Both the position numbers and the translations under genes were made by a program. Below the pieces are notes generated by a model. The model ran no database searches. It was given only the letters and a program-made list of their open reading frames with translations, and was not told where the DNA came from. A DNA stretch of 60,568 bases, from contig NZ_QLKQ01000047.1 in NCBI RefSeq assembly GCF_003349955.1, positions 1 through 60,568 of the forward strand, given 5' to 3'. This document shows, one piece after another, positions 33,215 to 41,716 of the stretch; the first letter of the stretch is position 1, and every line of letters begins with the position of its first letter. This DNA comes from Azospirillum brasilense. Lineage in GTDB: Bacteria > Pseudomonadota > Alphaproteobacteria > Azospirillales > Azospirillaceae.

Positions 33215-34638
33215 GCCCGGTCCGCGGGGAACCGGAAGCCCGGCAGGCGGAAGGCGGGCTTGTGGAACACGGGCATGCGGCTCTGCGCCAGCGGTGACCC
33301 GGCGGAGTCGCCGATCCACAGACGCAGCGCCTTGGTCGCGCCGATCCACAGCAGGATGGGCAGCAGCGAGAAGAAGCCGAACTTGACGATGGTGATGTTG
33401 CCGTCGCGGTACCATTGCAGCGACAGCGGGATGAAGGCGCAATAGAACAGCACCGCGTAGCGGTTGGTGAAGCCCGACTCCCAGAACCAGCGGTGCAGCC
33501 GGCCGAGGATCAGCCCGACCACCACCATGGTGACGATCACGCCGATCCACCCCGCGCTCATCCAGCCGTCGCCGGCCAGCGAGGTGGTGAGGTTGGAGAA
33601 GTTGCCGAAATCGTGCAGCGAAACCCATTTGACCGGCGCGCCGATGGGTTTGTCCGGCCACAGCATGCGCGGGATCGGCTCGGTGAAGAGCTGTAGATAC
33701 TGGGTGAACCAGGTGTAGGTCCCCGACTGCTGCGGCACCGCCCACAGGATGAAGGCCAGGAAGTCGAAGTTGGCGATGTCCTGGTTCGACACGCTCTCGA
33801 CGAAGGAGCCCTCGCCGCCCTGGAAGATGCTGAACAGCTTGCCCGGATTCTCGGTGCCGGCCAGCACGCCGCGCAGGAAGTCGCGGTTGTTGCCCAGCGT
33901 GTGGAACAGCAGCAGCACCGGCAGGCCGCAGGCGAGCTGCCACCAGCGGAACCACTTGGTGCGCGTGTGGTAGAGGATCAGCAGCACCATGCCCAGCACG
34001 CCCATGATGATCGCCCAGCGCCCCCAGCCCAGGTAGGCGCGGTAGCTGACGAAGGCGATGAAGGGGATGAAGGACAGCGGGTGGAAGCGGCTGACCCAGA
34101 TGATGCCCAGCGTCAGCGGCAGGCCCATGGAATGGGCCTCGGCGATGTAGCCGGTGGTGTTGACGTAGACCGGCTGGCCGGTCAGCGGGTCGCGCTCCAT
34201 CTGCACGTCGCCGGTGCCGGTGAAGTCGGCGCCGTCCTGGCGCAGGATCGCCGAATAGATGGCCAGCGGCCCCAGCGCCGCCACGGTCAGGGCGAAGGCG
34301 GTGATGTCCAGCCGGTCGAAGGTGAAGGTGGGCGCCCGGCTGAAGTCCGGCTTCACCCGCCCGGCCCAGCCGCAGGCGATGGAGAAGGCGATCAGCGCCA
34401 CCGAACTGACCGTCAGCGACTTCACGAACTCCGCCGCACTCGGCCAGTAGCCCATGAACAGCCAGGCGTTGTCGATGCCGAAGCCGTGGACCAGCAGGGG
34501 CCGGATCACGAAGACCAGCGTGTGGAAGATCAGATAGTAGGTCAGCGGGTGGAACATCGACGCGGTGCCGGTGCTGAGATAGGCCACCACGACCAGGGCC
34601 ACCACCAGCACCTGGGCGATCAACGCCGTTTCGATCAT
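33211..34638 (-). CDS. Wzy-like polysaccharide polymerase
   Basis: A 475-residue inner-membrane protein with about 12 hydrophobic segments and a long periplasmic loop in the C-terminal half (GEGSFVESVSNQDIANFDF to LWPDKPIGAPVKW), the layout of O-antigen/EPS polymerases that join repeat units from undecaprenyl carriers. Sequence identity in this class is too low for a firm name; the call rests on topology and on the flanking transferases, AlgJ-like protein and Wzx-like flippase. The start ATG at 34638 fits the first membrane segment; an upstream open frame is low-complexity. It heads a four-gene minus-strand set. Confidence 0.8.
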   Translation of the reverse strand: MIETALIAQVLVVALVVVAYLSTGTASMFHPLTYYLIFHTLVFVIRPLLVHGFGIDNAWLFMGYWPSAAEFVKSLTVSSVALIAFSIACGWAGRVKPDFSRAPTFTFDRLDITAFALTVAALGPLAIYSAILRQDGADFTGTGDVQMERDPLTGQPVYVNTTGYIAEAHSMGLPLTLGIIWVSRFHPLSFIPFIAFVSYRAYLGWGRWAIIMGVLGMVLLILYHTRTKWFRWWQLACGLPVLLLFHTLGNNRDFLRGVLAGTENPGKLFSIFQGGEGSFVESVSNQDIANFDFLAFILWAVPQQSGTYTWFTQYLQLFTEPIPRMLWPDKPIGAPVKWVSLHDFGNFSNLTTSLAGDGWMSAGWIGVIVTMVVVGLILGRLHRWFWESGFTNRYAVLFYCAFIPLSLQWYRDGNITIVKFGFFSLLPILLWIGATKALRLWIGDSAGSPLAQSRMPVFHKPAFRLPGFRFPADRA

Positions 34639-34918
34639 GCCGGACTCCGCTTGGCCTCGTGAACGCGCGTCACCGCCGGCCACGGCCGGTGGTATCGCGG
34701 CCGGTGGGGCGGTGTCGTCGTGCCGACCCCCACGGGCGGGGGTGGCGCATCCGGAAGCAACGCCGCCGGACCCGGTCGGGTCCCCCCGTCCGGGAGCGCA
34801 GACGGCGAGGGCCGCCCGGTCAGGGCTATCCGCGCGACGCCTTCGAGGCACCCCGTCCGCGCTTTTGCTTCATCCGCCCCGCGCCGCCAGTTTCGCTGGG
34901 GTGCGGAACGGAGGTGAT
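34639..34918. other. Divergent regulatory gap
   Basis: A 280-base gap between the polymerase gene (leftwards) and the beta-helix gene (rightwards). It must hold the promoters of both units. It is GC-rich without repeats I can identify, and no clear sigma-70 site was found; the best site is the GGAGGTGAT ribosome site at 34909-34918. Confidence 0.4.
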
Positions 34919-36871
34919 ATGACGCGCCGGATTCCTGGACTGTTCGCGGGCGGGCTGTTGTGGCTGGTCCTCTTCCTGGCTGGTCCCCTCCCGTCCCTTG
35001 CGGCGGAGCCGGCGATCCACGTCTCCCCCCAGGGCGACGACCGCTGGTCCGGGCGGGTCGCCGCCTCCACCCCGGACGGCCGCGACGGTCCGGTCGCCAC
35101 GCTGGCCCGCGCGGTGGAGGAGGCGCGCAAGCGCGGCCTGCACCTGATCCTGTTGCGCGGCGGCATCCATCGGCTGACCGACACGGTGACGCTGGGGCCG
35201 GAGGATTCCGGGCTGCGCATCGCCGCCTTTCCCGGCGAGACCCCGGTGCTGTCGGGCGGCGAGGTGGTGACGGGTTTCAGGGCGGAGCGGGACGGCGTCG
35301 TCTCCGCCCCGCTGGCGCGCGAGCCGGGGTTGGACGTCAGCGCCGGCGGGGTGCGGCTGCGCGCGGCGCAGAGCGGCGCCTTCGACCCGCAGGACCCGAT
35401 CCGCAGCGGCTGGTTCGTCGCCCAGCAGACCAAGGGCGGCGGCGACAAGCGGCAGTTCCGCTTTCCGCCCGGCACCGTCCAGGCGGCTTGGGTGGTCCCC
35501 GGCGTGCGCGTCCAGGCGCTCGACCGCGAGCGGCAGGCCGACGACATCCGCGGCATCGAGCGCATCGACCGCAACGGCACGCTGGTGCTCGACCGCGACG
35601 GCTGGTACCCGTTCCGCGACGGCAGCACCTTCCGCCTGCTCGGCCATCCCGACTTCCTGAAGTTCCCCGGCCAGTTCGCCTGGAGCGCCAAGGACCGGCG
35701 CCTGCTGCTGCGCCCCCACGACCCGGCGGCCTTCGCCCGTGACGGCGAGGCGGTGGTGGCGCGCACCGCCCCGCTGATCCAGGCCGAGAAGGCGGATTCC
35801 ATCACGCTCGACGGGCTCTCCTTCGCCGACGTGCCCTACAACGGGGCGGCGGTGCGGCTGGCCGGCGGCTCGGGGCACCGCGTCCTCGACAACCGCTTCT
35901 CCGCCGTCGGGACGGGGGTGCTGCTGGTCGGCGTCGCCGACAGCGAGGTGCGCGGCAACCGGCTGGAGCATCTGGGGCGCAGCGGGATCGAACTCACCCC
36001 CGGTAGTGTCGGCAACCGGATCGTCGCCAACACCATCCGCCATGTCGGCGAGGTGAACTTCTACGGCGGCGGCATCATGAGCGCCGGGGTGACCCGCACG
36101 CAAATCGCCCACAACGACATCCGGCACGCCGCGCGCTACGGCATCTCCATGAAGAACTGGAACCCGGAGACGAAGAACACCGACAACGTGATCGAGTACA
36201 ACCGCATCCGCGACGTCGGGCGGGAGACCGCCGACCTCGGCGCCATCGAGACGCTGGGGCGCAGCGACATCGACACCAAGCTCATCATCCGCTTCAACGA
36301 CATCCGGGGAACCGGCGGGATCGCCACCGACGCGGCGGGGCGCTGGATGACCCGCTACAAGGGCTTCGGCGTCTATCTGGACGACCTGACCAACGGCGTG
36401 CGGGTGGAGGGCAACTTCCTGGAGGACACCGGCTGGGCGTCGGTGTTCATCCATGGCGGCGACGGCAACCGGGTGGAGAACAACATCGCCGTGCTGACCG
36501 ACGAGCGCGACCGCTTCCTGCGCTTCGAATGGGTGCCGAAGGCGGGGACGGCGGGTTTCCTGCGCGACAACGAGGCCAGCCGCAACATCATCCACGCCCG
36601 CGTCCCGGTGGAGCAGCTGGTGACGGCGCTGACCGGCGGCGAGTACCGGCTGGAGAACAACATCTTCGACCGGCCGGGCCGCGGCCTGCGCGCGCCGGGG
36701 GCGCCGGTTGAACGTACGCAGGCGCGCTCCGTTCAGGGAGGCAACCAGCCGGACCCCTATTTCATGAACCCGTCTAAGGACGACTACCGCCTGCGCCCGA
36801 ATTCCCCGGCCCTGAAGATCGGTTTCCAGGAGCTTCCCTGGTCGCGCATCGGTCCGGAAGGGGCGCGCTGA
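34919..36871 (+). CDS. Secreted right-handed parallel beta-helix protein
   Basis: A 650-residue exported protein: signal peptide at about residues 1-28 (LFAGGLLWLVLFLAGPLPSLAA), then a typical opening AIHVSPQGDDRWSGRVA. The central part has repeated Asn/Ile/Gly-rich turns (NRLEHLGRSGIEL, NRIVANTIRHVGEVN, HNDIRHAARYGISM, YNRIRDVG, FNDIRG), the mark of a right-handed parallel beta-helix such as polysaccharide lyases and mannuronan C5-epimerases. It probably cuts, epimerises or binds the exported glycan in the periplasm or outside. The catalytic residues cannot be assigned. The ribosome site GGAGGTGAT directly before the ATG is very strong. The COQ7-like gene starts five bases after its stop. 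Confidence 0.82.
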   Translation: MTRRIPGLFAGGLLWLVLFLAGPLPSLAAEPAIHVSPQGDDRWSGRVAASTPDGRDGPVATLARAVEEARKRGLHLILLRGGIHRLTDTVTLGPEDSGLRIAAFPGETPVLSGGEVVTGFRAERDGVVSAPLAREPGLDVSAGGVRLRAAQSGAFDPQDPIRSGWFVAQQTKGGGDKRQFRFPPGTVQAAWVVPGVRVQALDRERQADDIRGIERIDRNGTLVLDRDGWYPFRDGSTFRLLGHPDFLKFPGQFAWSAKDRRLLLRPHDPAAFARDGEAVVARTAPLIQAEKADSITLDGLSFADVPYNGAAVRLAGGSGHRVLDNRFSAVGTGVLLVGVADSEVRGNRLEHLGRSGIELTPGSVGNRIVANTIRHVGEVNFYGGGIMSAGVTRTQIAHNDIRHAARYGISMKNWNPETKNTDNVIEYNRIRDVGRETADLGAIETLGRSDIDTKLIIRFNDIRGTGGIATDAAGRWMTRYKGFGVYLDDLTNGVRVEGNFLEDTGWASVFIHGGDGNRVENNIAVLTDERDRFLRFEWVPKAGTAGFLRDNEASRNIIHARVPVEQLVTALTGGEYRLENNIFDRPGRGLRAPGAPVERTQARSVQGGNQPDPYFMNPSKDDYRLRPNSPALKIGFQELPWSRIGPEGAR

Positions 36872-36875
36872 GCCC

Positions 36876-37466
36876 GTGGACACCCCCATACCCTCCCCGG
36901 AAGCCCCGCCGTCCGCGACCATCGGGCTGGCGCCGCCCCGTCTCGACCTGTCCGCCCTGCCGCCGCGCATCCGGCGCGAACTGCGCGCCAGCCATGTCGG
37001 CGAGACCGTGGCGGTCGCCCTTTACGACGGGGTCGCCGGGGCCACCAGGGATCCGGAGGTTCTGCGCTTCGCCGCCTCCCACCGGAGGGTCGAGCGGCGG
37101 CACCTGCGGCTGTTCGAGGCGGTCCTGCCGCCGGACAAGCGCAGCGCACCGCTGGCCTTCTGGCGCTGGTCGGGCCGGGTGATGGGCGGGCTGCCGGCTT
37201 GGCTCGGCCCGCCCTATTTCTATGCAGTGGTCGCCGGGGTGGAGGCGTGGGTGGATGGGCATTACGCCCGGCAGATCGCCCTGGCGCGGCGGTTCGCCCC
37301 CGATCCGGGGCTGCTGGATTTGCTGGAGGCCTGCCGCCTCGACGAGCGTCTCCACGCCCTCGACGCCGCCCGGTTGGACCCGGCGCCGCCCTGGACCGCC
37401 CGCGCGCTGGCGCGGCTGGCGGTGTTCCTGTCCCATGTGGGGGTGATGGCGGCGCGCTGGGTGTGA
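36876..37466 (+). CDS. COQ7-like di-iron protein
   Basis: A 196-residue protein of the demethoxyubiquinone hydroxylase (COQ7) family. The six di-iron ligands are in place: E43 in SHVGE, E73 and H76 in ERRH, E123 in VAGVEAW, E157 and H160 in DERLH. True COQ7 adds the last hydroxyl to ubiquinone. Here the gene begins, with a GTG, five bases after a secreted beta-helix protein inside a polysaccharide locus, so either it is the cell's ubiquinone enzyme by chance of position or a paralogue with another substrate. The N-terminal 25 residues are Pro-rich and the last 30 are a hydrophobic helix. Confidence 0.8.
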   Translation: MDTPIPSPEAPPSATIGLAPPRLDLSALPPRIRRELRASHVGETVAVALYDGVAGATRDPEVLRFAASHRRVERRHLRLFEAVLPPDKRSAPLAFWRWSGRVMGGLPAWLGPPYFYAVVAGVEAWVDGHYARQIALARRFAPDPGLLDLLEACRLDERLHALDAARLDPAPPWTARALARLAVFLSHVGVMAARWV

Positions 37467-37469
37467 CGG

Positions 37470-37982
37470 TTACTTGCTGCGGATTTCCTGAAGCAGGACG
37501 CCGAGCATCTGCTTCAGTTCCAAGTGGTTGTCGTTGTGGACCTTGTTCGACGCGGCCAGCGACCCTTCGAGGTTTTCGAAGCGCTGGTCGATCGACTCAA
37601 ACCTCTGGTCGATCGCTTCAAAGCGTTGGTCGATTGCCTCAAACCTCTGGTCGATGGCTTCGAATCGTTGGTCCATCGCCTCGAATCGCTGGTCCACCTT
37701 TTCGAAGCCCTGCACCATGTCGGTGCGCAGGGACTTCACCTCGGTTTCGAGCGCGGTCAGCCGGCGGTCGATGTGATGGCCGAGATGATCGATGGCTTCG
37801 TTGAACTTGTCCTGCGTCACGTAAGCCATGCGTGCCATCCGTTCTTGCGCGGAAACCGGCTCGGTGGAGCGTCCATCCGCCGGAGTGTGAACCGCTTTCG
37901 TGTCACTGTCGATGGGTTCGTCCGGCCGGGCGGCCCCGGCTCGGGTCGGGCGGATGGACGGGGCTTTGTCGGCGGGCGTCAT
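37470..37982 (-). CDS. Heptad-repeat coiled-coil protein
   Basis: A 170-residue protein with no known enzymatic domain. The C-terminal two thirds is a coiled coil: AIDHLGHHIDRRLTALETEVKSL followed by seven to eight near-identical heptads of the type DQRFEAI, which should give a long parallel oligomeric helix. The N-terminal 50 residues are Pro/Asp-rich and probably disordered. The heptads are encoded by tandem 21-base repeats. The start is uncertain: ATGs at 37982, 37838 and 37829 are in frame, the last giving MAYVTQDKFNEAID. It follows the glycosyltransferase unit on the same strand after a 112-base gap and is convergent with the COQ7-like gene. Confidence 0.65.
   Translation of the reverse strand: MTPADKAPSIRPTRAGAARPDEPIDSDTKAVHTPADGRSTEPVSAQERMARMAYVTQDKFNEAIDHLGHHIDRRLTALETEVKSLRTDMVQGFEKVDQRFEAMDQRFEAIDQRFEAIDQRFEAIDQRFESIDQRFENLEGSLAASNKVHNDNHLELKQMLGVLLQEIRSK
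37580..37706. repeat. 21-base tandem repeats encoding heptads
   Basis: Six units of 21 bases in a row with two alternating endings (for example CTCTGGTCGATCGCTTCAAAG and CGTTGGTCGATTGCCTCAAAC). Each encodes one heptad. The near-identity of units makes copy-number change by slippage or recombination likely. Confidence 0.85.
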
Positions 37983-38094
37983 CGGGTCGGTCGGATTGCG
38001 GATGTATGCGGCGATGATGGCGCATTCCGGCCCGCGGTTCCAGCCGGCCGACCCGAAAACGCGAATGATGTTCAGAAAATTCCACCGCCGGGAG

Positions 38095-39243
38095 TTATCC
38101 CATGGCGCGCTTCGGGCGGACGGCGGTTCCGGCGGCTTCCGGCAGCGGGCCGGCGATGCGGTCGAGCAGCGCGTCCATGCCGCCGTGCCCGGCCTCATGG
38201 GCGGCACGGGCGCGGGCGTGGGCCTGCTCGGAGGCGAGCGCCAGCGCGTCGCGGTCTTTGGCCCACAGGCGCAGCGCCGGCAGCACCGCCTGGATGAAAT
38301 CCCGGTCCTGGGGGACGAGGCCGGGGCGGGGGATGTCGCTGCCGATGCAGCCGCGGTCATAGGCCAGCACCGGCACGCCCGCCGCCATCGCCTCGAACAG
38401 CACCAGCGGCTGCGCCTCGTTGCGGTAGCGGGTGGGGAAGACGAAGACGTCGATGTCGCGGTAGAAGGCCGCCTTGGCGTCGCCGTCCACCGGGCCGTGA
38501 TACTCCACGTCGCCGTCGAAGGCGGCGAGGCCGGCGGCGACCAGCGCGTTGTCCATGCGCCCCAGACCCGGCCCGGCCAGCACCAGCTTGACGTCCACCC
38601 CCTCCGACCGCAGGGCGCGCAGCAGGGTAAACAGCGTGTCCAGCCCCTTGTCGGCGCACAGGTTGGACAGGTGGCCGATGCGCAGCGGGCCGGACTTGCC
38701 GTGGCGCGGGCGCGGCACCGGCGGGGTGAAGATGGCGTTGGAGACGCTCATCGCCGTCTTCGCCGCCGGGTAGAGCGCCTGGAACCGCGCCTGCATGGCC
38801 GGGCAGAGCAGCACATGCATGCAGTCCGTGCCAGCCAGCCGGGTCAGCAGGCTCATCCGCCAAGTGGGTTTGGAGATGGTGGCGAAGGAGTGGTGGTGCA
38901 GCGTCCGTTCATAGCCGAACAGCCGCGCCGTTCCGGCCAGCGCCGCGGTGTAGAAGATCCCCAGCCCCGAATCGACGGGCATGTAGAAGCGCCGTCCGGG
39001 GATCGTCGCCCCGGCGGCCAGACGCAGGCCCGCCAGCAGCACGCGCATGGCCTTGGCCGCGTGGTAGCGCAGGCCGCCGCCGTTCCAGCCCGGCGACAGG
39101 TCCGCAACCTCCACCGTGGCCTGCACCGGGCCGCGGCTGCGCAGGCGGTCCAGCACCAGGGCGGTGACCCGGCTCATCCCGTCCATGGGCGGGGGAAGGC
39201 GGCCCGAGACGACGATGTGAGGGGTGTTGGGGCGGTCGGTCAT
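38095..39243 (-). CDS. Glycosyltransferase family 4
   Basis: A 382-residue GT-B glycosyltransferase. The C-terminal Rossmann domain has GHLSNLCADKGLDTLFTLLRAL, then the donor-binding block VDVFVFPTRYRNEAQPLVLFEAMAAGVPVLAYDRG, where the E-x7-E type pattern of GT4 enzymes lies. The N-terminal acceptor domain begins VVSGRLPPPMDGMSRVTALVLDRL. It has no membrane segment and should work at the cytoplasmic face of the membrane. Its start overlaps the upstream stop (TGATG). It is last in the enzyme part of the long minus-strand unit. Confidence 0.9.
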   Translation of the reverse strand: MTDRPNTPHIVVSGRLPPPMDGMSRVTALVLDRLRSRGPVQATVEVADLSPGWNGGGLRYHAAKAMRVLLAGLRLAAGATIPGRRFYMPVDSGLGIFYTAALAGTARLFGYERTLHHHSFATISKPTWRMSLLTRLAGTDCMHVLLCPAMQARFQALYPAAKTAMSVSNAIFTPPVPRPRHGKSGPLRIGHLSNLCADKGLDTLFTLLRALRSEGVDVKLVLAGPGLGRMDNALVAAGLAAFDGDVEYHGPVDGDAKAAFYRDIDVFVFPTRYRNEAQPLVLFEAMAAGVPVLAYDRGCIGSDIPRPGLVPQDRDFIQAVLPALRLWAKDRDALALASEQAHARARAAHEAGHGGMDALLDRIAGPLPEAAGTAVRPKRAMG

Positions 39244-40454
39244 CAGGCTTCGCTTTCACGGGTGCCCTTGCGGGCGCTTTCGTCGGTGCTTTGGGCGGCG
39301 CCCTGGTTGGCATCCTTGCGGGCGCCCAGGCTGTGCAGGGCCTTCTCCACGGCCTCCGCGAAATAGCCGGCGTCGGCCAGCGCCTGGAAGGGCCGTCCGT
39401 TGAGGCTGAGGCGCCGCCATTCCGCCTCGTCCGACGCGACGGACAGCATGTGGCGGGCCAGCCCCTCGGGGTTGTCGGGCTCGACGATGTGGCCGTTCAG
39501 GCCGCTGCGGATCAGCACGTCGCGGGCGCCGCACTGATCCGACAGGATCGTCGGCACGCCCATGGCCAGCGCCTCGTTCACCACCAGCCCGAACTGCTCC
39601 TCCAGCGAGGGCAGCAGCAGGCACAGGGTGGAGCCCAGCGTCTGTGCGATCCCCTTCTCCTGAAGGAAGCCGCGGAAGACGATGTGCCCCTCCAGCCCGC
39701 GCCGGGCGACCTCCGCCCGCAGATCGGCCTCCAGCGGGCCGGAGCCGCAAAGGTGCAGGGGCCGCGCCGCGTCGCCGGCCAGCCGGCGGTAGAGGTCGTA
39801 GGCCTCGACGGCGCGGAACAGGTTCTTCTTCGGCACGAAGCGGGCGATGATCGTGAAGTGCCGCTCGGCGAAGGGCACGCCGTCCGGGGCCGGGGTCATG
39901 CCGGACAGCCGGCGCACCCGCTCCAGCGACAGGGTGTCGTAGCCGATGAACAGCCGGTCCTTGGGCAATCCCAGGAAGCGGTAGTAGTCGACGGTGCGGT
40001 GGCTGCCCCCGATCGCCGCCTGATAGGGCTTGTAGAGCAGGGACTTCAGCGCCTCGCGCCAGAGGACGCGCGGCTTGTCGTCGAACTTGGAGGCGTTCAT
40101 GTTGACGACGCGCCGGCCCATCAGCCGCATCGTCACCGCCAGGGCGAAGACGTCCGGCTCCTCGTAATGGCACAGGAAGACGTGGCTGGCCCCCGCCTTG
40201 CGGCATTCGCGCAGCAGGGCGCGGTAGACCTGGAAGGACGGGATGTCCGCCTTGGAGCGTCCGGGGAACAGCGTGACCTTGCGGAAATGCTGCCCCTCCC
40301 CGGTGGAGTCCCAGGCGTAGGTGTGGGACTTCGACCCGACCTCCAGACCGACCACGTCGTAGAGATGGCCGAGCCGCCGCCCGACCGCCTCCAGCCGGTC
40401 CATGTGGTAGGGGCCGAACATTTCCCAGGAAAAGACCAGGGCGGGCTTCGTCAT
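39243..40454 (-). CDS. Glycosyltransferase family 4
   Basis: A 403-residue GT-B glycosyltransferase. The N-terminal domain starts ALVFSWEMFGPYHMDRLEAV; the C-terminal domain has FTIIARFVPKKNLFRAVEAY and the donor-binding block LLPSLEEQFGLVVNEALAMGVPTILSD, with the E...E pair of GT4 enzymes. The last 25 residues are charged and low in complexity (KDANQGAAQSTDESARKG). Start overlaps the upstream stop by four bases, stop overlaps the downstream start, so it is tightly coupled on both sides. Confidence 0.9.
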   Translation of the reverse strand: MTKPALVFSWEMFGPYHMDRLEAVGRRLGHLYDVVGLEVGSKSHTYAWDSTGEGQHFRKVTLFPGRSKADIPSFQVYRALLRECRKAGASHVFLCHYEEPDVFALAVTMRLMGRRVVNMNASKFDDKPRVLWREALKSLLYKPYQAAIGGSHRTVDYYRFLGLPKDRLFIGYDTLSLERVRRLSGMTPAPDGVPFAERHFTIIARFVPKKNLFRAVEAYDLYRRLAGDAARPLHLCGSGPLEADLRAEVARRGLEGHIVFRGFLQEKGIAQTLGSTLCLLLPSLEEQFGLVVNEALAMGVPTILSDQCGARDVLIRSGLNGHIVEPDNPEGLARHMLSVASDEAEWRRLSLNGRPFQALADAGYFAEAVEKALHSLGARKDANQGAAQSTDESARKGTRESEA

Positions 40455-41710
40455 GCGGCGTCGTCTCCCAGCAGCAGCGCGGCGTACTGCGCCAGGACGG
40501 CGCTGCGGCTGGCGTTGCCCTCCACCCAGGCGCGGCCCCGGCGGCCCATGGCGGCGCTCCGGGCGGGGTCGTTCAGCAGGTCGGCCACGGCCTGGGCCAT
40601 GGCCTCCGGCGCGTCGGGCGGGGTGCGCCGGAAGGCGTCGATCTCCGTTCCCAGCCGGTCGAGCGCCGATCCGGGCAGGCAGGTGCACACGAAGGGCCGT
40701 CCGGCGGCCAGGATGGTCACCGCCTTGCCCGGCATGGCGAAGGCCGCCCCCTCCGGACGCTGCGGCACCAGATGCACGTCGCCCTCCGCCAGCCCCTCGG
40801 CGAGCCGGTCGGCGGCGATCAACGGCGCGAACTCCACGTTGGGCAGCGCCATCGCCTTGGCTTGGGCCTTCAGCTCCTCCTCCAGCCCGCCCTGGCCGCG
40901 CAGCAGCACGCGGGCGTCGGGGCGCAGCGCGTGGAGGTGGCGGGCCATCTCCAACACCTGCTCCAGCCCCTGCTTGCGGGCGAAGGCGCCGCTGTAGAGC
41001 ACGGTCGGCGGCTGGCCCTCCGGTCGCGGCAGGGGGCGGATGGCGTCGGCGTCGACGTGGGGCGGGATGACCGTGATCGGCCGCCGCACGCCGAGGTCGC
41101 GCAGCACGTCGGCCATCGCCTCCGACAGCACGACGATGCCGTCGGCACGGTTCAGCGCGGTGCGCTCCACCGCCTGGATGGCCTTCAGCGCGGCGCCGCC
41201 GCCCATGCCCAGCGCGCCGGCGAGGCCGGACTGGATGTCGTGCACGATGGCGATGTGCCGGCCGCCCGGCGCCCGGAAGCGGTCGGCGACGGCGACGCTG
41301 AAGATGGAGGGGCAGAGCGACAGCACCGCCTTGTGCGGCGCGACGCGCCCGCGGGCGCGCGCCGCCAGGAAGCCGGCGTGCAGCACGCCCTCGTGGATCA
41401 GTCGTGCCTTCATGCCACCGCCCTTGGGCGGGATGGTGAGCAGCCGCTCGATGCGCACGCCGTTCACGGTGCGGCGGTCCTCCGCCCCGTCGGCGTAGCC
41501 GTCGTAGATGGCGTGCCCCGGATAGTTGGGACGCGCGGTCAGCACCGTCATGTCCGTCCCCGCCGCGGCGAAGGCCGTGGCGAGGTCGGTCATCATCGGG
41601 GCGCTGCCGGCGGGCTCCGGCCAGTAGCTCATCGCCACCAGCAGGACCGAGGGCGGCAGGGCGGCCGGAGCCATGGTCCGGGTGCGCAGGGGTGTGGAGT
41701 CATCGGGCAT
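40451..41710 (-). CDS. Glycosyltransferase family 4, WbuB-like
   Basis: A 419-residue GT-B enzyme whose N-terminus (LLVAMSYWPEPAGSAPMMTDLATAFAAAG, then TARPNYPGHAIYDGY) is typical of the WbuB/WcaI branch, which transfers sugars such as fucose or N-acetylfucosamine to lipid-linked intermediates. The C-terminal domain has VLYSGAFARKQGLEQVLEMARHL and a donor loop that reads VPQRPEGAAFAMPGKAVTILAAGRPFVC. A fucose donor would fit the adjacent GDP-fucose synthase-like gene, six bases upstream. Specificity is inference. Confidence 0.88.
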   Translation of the reverse strand: MPDDSTPLRTRTMAPAALPPSVLLVAMSYWPEPAGSAPMMTDLATAFAAAGTDMTVLTARPNYPGHAIYDGYADGAEDRRTVNGVRIERLLTIPPKGGGMKARLIHEGVLHAGFLAARARGRVAPHKAVLSLCPSIFSVAVADRFRAPGGRHIAIVHDIQSGLAGALGMGGGAALKAIQAVERTALNRADGIVVLSEAMADVLRDLGVRRPITVIPPHVDADAIRPLPRPEGQPPTVLYSGAFARKQGLEQVLEMARHLHALRPDARVLLRGQGGLEEELKAQAKAMALPNVEFAPLIAADRLAEGLAEGDVHLVPQRPEGAAFAMPGKAVTILAAGRPFVCTCLPGSALDRLGTEIDAFRRTPPDAPEAMAQAVADLLNDPARSAAMGRRGRAWVEGNASRSAVLAQYAALLLGDDAA

Positions 41711-41716
41711 CGGCGA

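Noticed and set aside
34826..36970. A 714-codon minus-strand frame opposite the beta-helix gene
   Set aside because: The plus strand has a signal peptide, strong ribosome site and beta-helix turns; the antisense product is His/Asp/Val/Gly-rich noise.
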